A stretch of 64,000 bases of DNA. It comes from BOKV01 sp041739465. GTDB lineage: Bacteria > Pseudomonadota > Alphaproteobacteria > Rhizobiales > Rhizobiaceae. Below, piece after piece: positions 61,549 through 64,000 of the stretch (the stretch's first letter is position 1; each line of letters starts with the position of its first letter). Where the stretch lies: contig JBGSNX010000056.1 of assembly GCA_041739465.1 (NCBI GenBank), forward strand, positions 8,694 through 72,693, read 5' to 3'. Under the pieces are notes generated by a model. That model worked only from the letters and a program-made list of their open reading frames with translations, searched no databases and was not told the origin of the DNA. The translations under genes and the position numbers were made by a program.

Positions 61549-62937
61549 TCACGCAGCGTTCTGGTGTTCGATAAGATCGTCCGCCGCAGGAGCCAACTGT
61601 ACTTCGGAGTATCCTGCTTCGCGCAAGTCCCGATAGACAGCATCAGCCGACTTCATGGCGGTGCGCATCTGCTTGACCAGAAGGTCGATGTCTTCGCGTG
61701 TGTGGTCAGACATGACCTGCACGCGGAAGCGGGCACCGCCCTGTGGTACTGCTGGATATTCGACCAGGTTTGCGATTGCGCCCAGATTGCACAATTCGCG
61801 CGACGCGATACGCGCCATGCCTTCGGCGCCAACCCGTACCGGCACGATCGGTGAAGGATCACCCAGCGTTTCGAGGCCGGAATTGGACATTTCCTTGCGC
61901 AGATACAAGATGTTGTCCATCAGCTTACGCCTTCTGACGACACCCTCTTCGGACTGCACGATGTCAAAGGCTGCAAGCACTGTCGAAGCCTGCACTGGAG
62001 AAAGCGCATTGGAGAAGGTCTGCGTGGCGCTGTAGTATTTGAGGTATTCAGCCGCTGCGCGGGTCTTGACCGCGATGAAGCCGCCATTGGACGCGAAAGT
62101 CTTGGAGAAGCTTCCGATGATGATATCAACGTCACCAAGGACATTCTGCAGGCTCAAATGGCCAAGGCCATCAGCGCCGATGCAGCCGAAATCATGCGCG
62201 CAATCAACCAGCAGCATGGCATCGTACTGCTTGCACAGTGCGCTCATTGCAGCAATGTCGGGAGTATCTGCATGCATCGAGAAAAGGCTCTCTGTGACCA
62301 CGAGAATGCCATTCGTTGCATCAACAGCACGAATGCGCTGCAGGCGGCGTTCAAGGCCGCGCAAGTTCAGATGGCCATGAAAGTGGATGTTTGAAGTCGC
62401 CGCACGTGCGCCTTCCTGAAGGCACGAATGCGCCAGGACGTCCATGACAACGTGATCGTCCGGGCGCACAACGCCCTGAACTGCGGCAAATCCTGCCGAC
62501 CAGCCGGTAGGATAAAGAACAACCTGATGGCCCGTGATGAAATCGGCAATGCGGTGCTCAAGTGCCAGGGAATGACGTGTGTTTCCAAGCAGTGCTGCCG
62601 AACCTGCGCTGTGCACTCCGTAATCACTGATGGCGCGGATCGCCGCTTCCTTGATCTGTGGGTGAGACGACAAGCTCAGATAATCCTGGGAAGCGAAGTT
62701 GACACCGCTTATTTCCTGGCCGGCGTCGGTCTTGGCTTCGCAATGGGTCCGTGGAGCTGTTGCCGTTGAACGGGCATATGGCCACATGGCGTGTTGGCGG
62801 CGAAGGTCCTGCCACTTGTAGAACCCTTCAACGCGCTTGATCAGATTTGTGCCTGCCGGAACACGATAGTCACGAAGGCTGCCGCCCAGTGCTTCCATGG
62901 GAATGTTGTTGTTTTCGTTGAATGTGTTGCTTGTCAT
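61549..62937 (-). CDS. Alpha-oxoamine synthase family PLP enzyme
   Basis: 462 residues from the ATG at 62937. This is a fold-type I PLP enzyme of the alpha-oxoamine synthase group: NFASQDYLSLSSHP near 80-93, HSAGSAALLGNT near 109, Asp245 and His248 in LLVDCAHDFG, and the PLP Lys279 in IIIGSFSKTFASNGG. The family condenses an amino acid with an acyl-thioester (ALA synthase, KBL, BioF, serine palmitoyltransferase, CqsA, LqsA). No biotin, haem or sphingolipid gene is near. Two-component genes around it favour a CqsA/LqsA-type signal synthase. The substrate is unproven. Confidence 0.85.
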   Translation of the reverse strand: MTSNTFNENNNIPMEALGGSLRDYRVPAGTNLIKRVEGFYKWQDLRRQHAMWPYARSTATAPRTHCEAKTDAGQEISGVNFASQDYLSLSSHPQIKEAAIRAISDYGVHSAGSAALLGNTRHSLALEHRIADFITGHQVVLYPTGWSAGFAAVQGVVRPDDHVVMDVLAHSCLQEGARAATSNIHFHGHLNLRGLERRLQRIRAVDATNGILVVTESLFSMHADTPDIAAMSALCKQYDAMLLVDCAHDFGCIGADGLGHLSLQNVLGDVDIIIGSFSKTFASNGGFIAVKTRAAAEYLKYYSATQTFSNALSPVQASTVLAAFDIVQSEEGVVRRRKLMDNILYLRKEMSNSGLETLGDPSPIVPVRVGAEGMARIASRELCNLGAIANLVEYPAVPQGGARFRVQVMSDHTREDIDLLVKQMRTAMKSADAVYRDLREAGYSEVQLAPAADDLIEHQNAA

Positions 62938-63190
62938 GGGGCCGCCCTTTTTGGTGTTGTTTGAACAAGACCATAACTGCACACCGTAAAATGCCGCTTA
63001 AATATCTTGATTAACAAATTGTTTTTGTAATGGATGCTTCCGCTATTTTTTAGTATGTTTCCTGAAACTGCCGGATTGAAATTTTTTGTTTACCATATTG
63101 GATGGTCCAGAACGGCACACTTCCCAACATTTCGAATTGTTAAGGCACGCTGGTGTAGAAGAGCGCCAACAAAAAACTGGCGAACAGATC

Positions 63191-64000
63191 ATGCTCATTA
63201 AATGGCTCTCTGAAAACTTGGATCGCGCATCGGGCGTTGGCGACTTCAACACCGCTCAAAGAACCGAACTGGCAACCGAGCAGGTTCGATTCACTGCCAA
63301 GATGTCAGCGGTTCTGGCCATGGCAGGCGCGCTGGTTGCAGCCGTCATGATATTTTCCAGTGCTGGAAGCGACTTGTTCTGGCAGGTCGTTGCATGGAGC
63401 GTACTTGTCGTTTCTGCCAATTTCGAAATGATCGCCAGATCATGGTACCGCCGGCGGCGGGAAAAGAAGAACGAACCAGGCGCCAAAGCCCGGCGTATGA
63501 TCCGGCATGCCGCCATTTTGGGAACGGTGTGGGCACTGATGCCTGCATTTGTGTTTCCGCAAGCTGACAACGCGATGAAGCTGATCATCGCCCTTTCGAC
63601 CGGCGGCCTTATCGTGGCGACCAGTCTTGGCTACGCAATGTTGCCAAAAGCCGCATTGGCTTTCGTCTCGCCCGTGGCTCTTGGCGCAATTGTCGGTCTT
63701 GTCCTGGCCGGGGACCGGGCCTACGGACTACCCGTCTTGTTGTTGCTGCTGGTCTGCATCGCGACGTCGATCCAGATGCTGATGATTTTCGGCAAGAACA
63801 TTGCGATCCAGATCAAGTCGCGCATAGCAGTGCGCGAACAAGGCAATTTCTTCAGTCTGCTTTTGAAGGAGTTCGAAGAAAATGCGAACGACTGGCTCTG
63901 GGAGTTTGATGCCAAGGGGCTTGTAGACCGTGTATCGCAGCGCTTTGAAAGCGTTTCCGGACTTCCGCACGAAAAACTTGCACACCAGCCTTTTCTGGGC
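63191..64000 (+). CDS. Six-TM PAS-domain sensory protein, N-terminal part
   Basis: The frame from ATG 63191 stays open to the window end (270 codons). After a 35-residue cytoplasmic start come six hydrophobic helices (about 38-56, 62-82, 102-120, 128-147, 150-170, 176-198). The start of a PAS domain follows (NDWLWEFDAKGLVDRVSQRFESVSG, about 223-247). This head is usual for membrane histidine kinases or GGDEF/EAL proteins, and which one it is cannot be told here. It is divergent from the synthase gene across 253 bp of AT-rich DNA. Confidence 0.75.
   Translation, partial: MLIKWLSENLDRASGVGDFNTAQRTELATEQVRFTAKMSAVLAMAGALVAAVMIFSSAGSDLFWQVVAWSVLVVSANFEMIARSWYRRRREKKNEPGAKARRMIRHAAILGTVWALMPAFVFPQADNAMKLIIALSTGGLIVATSLGYAMLPKAALAFVSPVALGAIVGLVLAGDRAYGLPVLLLLLVCIATSIQMLMIFGKNIAIQIKSRIAVREQGNFFSLLLKEFEENANDWLWEFDAKGLVDRVSQRFESVSGLPHEKLAHQPFLG

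Noticed and set aside
1..64000. CRISPR array, IS element, integrase, tRNA or prophage
   Set aside because: No regularly spaced repeats, transposase motifs, tRNA cloverleaf or phage genes were seen anywhere in the window.

Overview
The window reads as a chromosomal segment of a Hyphomicrobiales (Rhizobiales) alphaproteobacterium, probably Phyllobacteriaceae-like. This rests on a Brucella-type porin, DUF1127 and DUF1194 proteins, a NuoE-type helix-hairpin-helix tail, many GlxA/LysR/TetR regulators and many ABC transporters. Coding density is high. I saw no tRNA, rRNA, IS element, prophage or CRISPR array. Family names below come from recognising sequence motifs by eye, not from database searches.

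Layout. 1-10 kb: the tail of a corrinoid-activator (DUF4445) gene, a TraB/GumN-like membrane protein, LysR divergent from DUF1127, an orphan 45-residue ORF, a GT61 glycosyltransferase divergent from a GlxA-type regulator, a DUF1194 protein, a porin, a phosphodiester glycosidase and a DUF3592 protein. 10-17 kb: a dimethylglycine dehydrogenase-like flavoprotein, a membrane protein/TetR pair around a 26-bp palindrome, an EamA exporter with an antitoxin-like N-terminus, and the two halves of MnmC as divergent genes. 17-27 kb: hemerythrin and a peptide-type ABC importer operon, divergent from a Rieske oxygenase and a second GlxA-type regulator. This looks like uptake and demethylation of a quaternary amine. 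27-31 kb: GST, alpha/beta hydrolase, MetY-like enzyme and a secreted protein.

30.6-38.7 kb: a creatininase-family hydrolase and RidA, divergent from a tightly coupled operon of a TauABC/ThiY-type importer, a cytosine deaminase-like amidohydrolase, a GlcD-type FAD oxidoreductase and two quinone-reductase paralogues. This looks like a catabolic module for a small cyclic nitrogen compound whose identity I cannot name. 38.7-44 kb: an RND efflux pump with its TetR repressor and palindromic operator. 44-50.6 kb: a putrescine/GABA-type operon (ydcSTUV-like importer plus aminobutyraldehyde dehydrogenase) with a LysR gene. 50.7-58.2 kb: a MacAB-type exporter convergent with a second RND pump.

58.5-64 kb: the most intriguing region. 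A six-TM hybrid histidine kinase plus a single receiver converge on an alpha-oxoamine synthase plus a second single receiver, and the synthase is divergent from a six-TM PAS protein cut by the window end. The gene content resembles the cqsA/cqsS and lqsA/lqsR/lqsS alpha-hydroxyketone signalling loci of Vibrio and Legionella. It is a candidate small-molecule signalling system, not a proven one.
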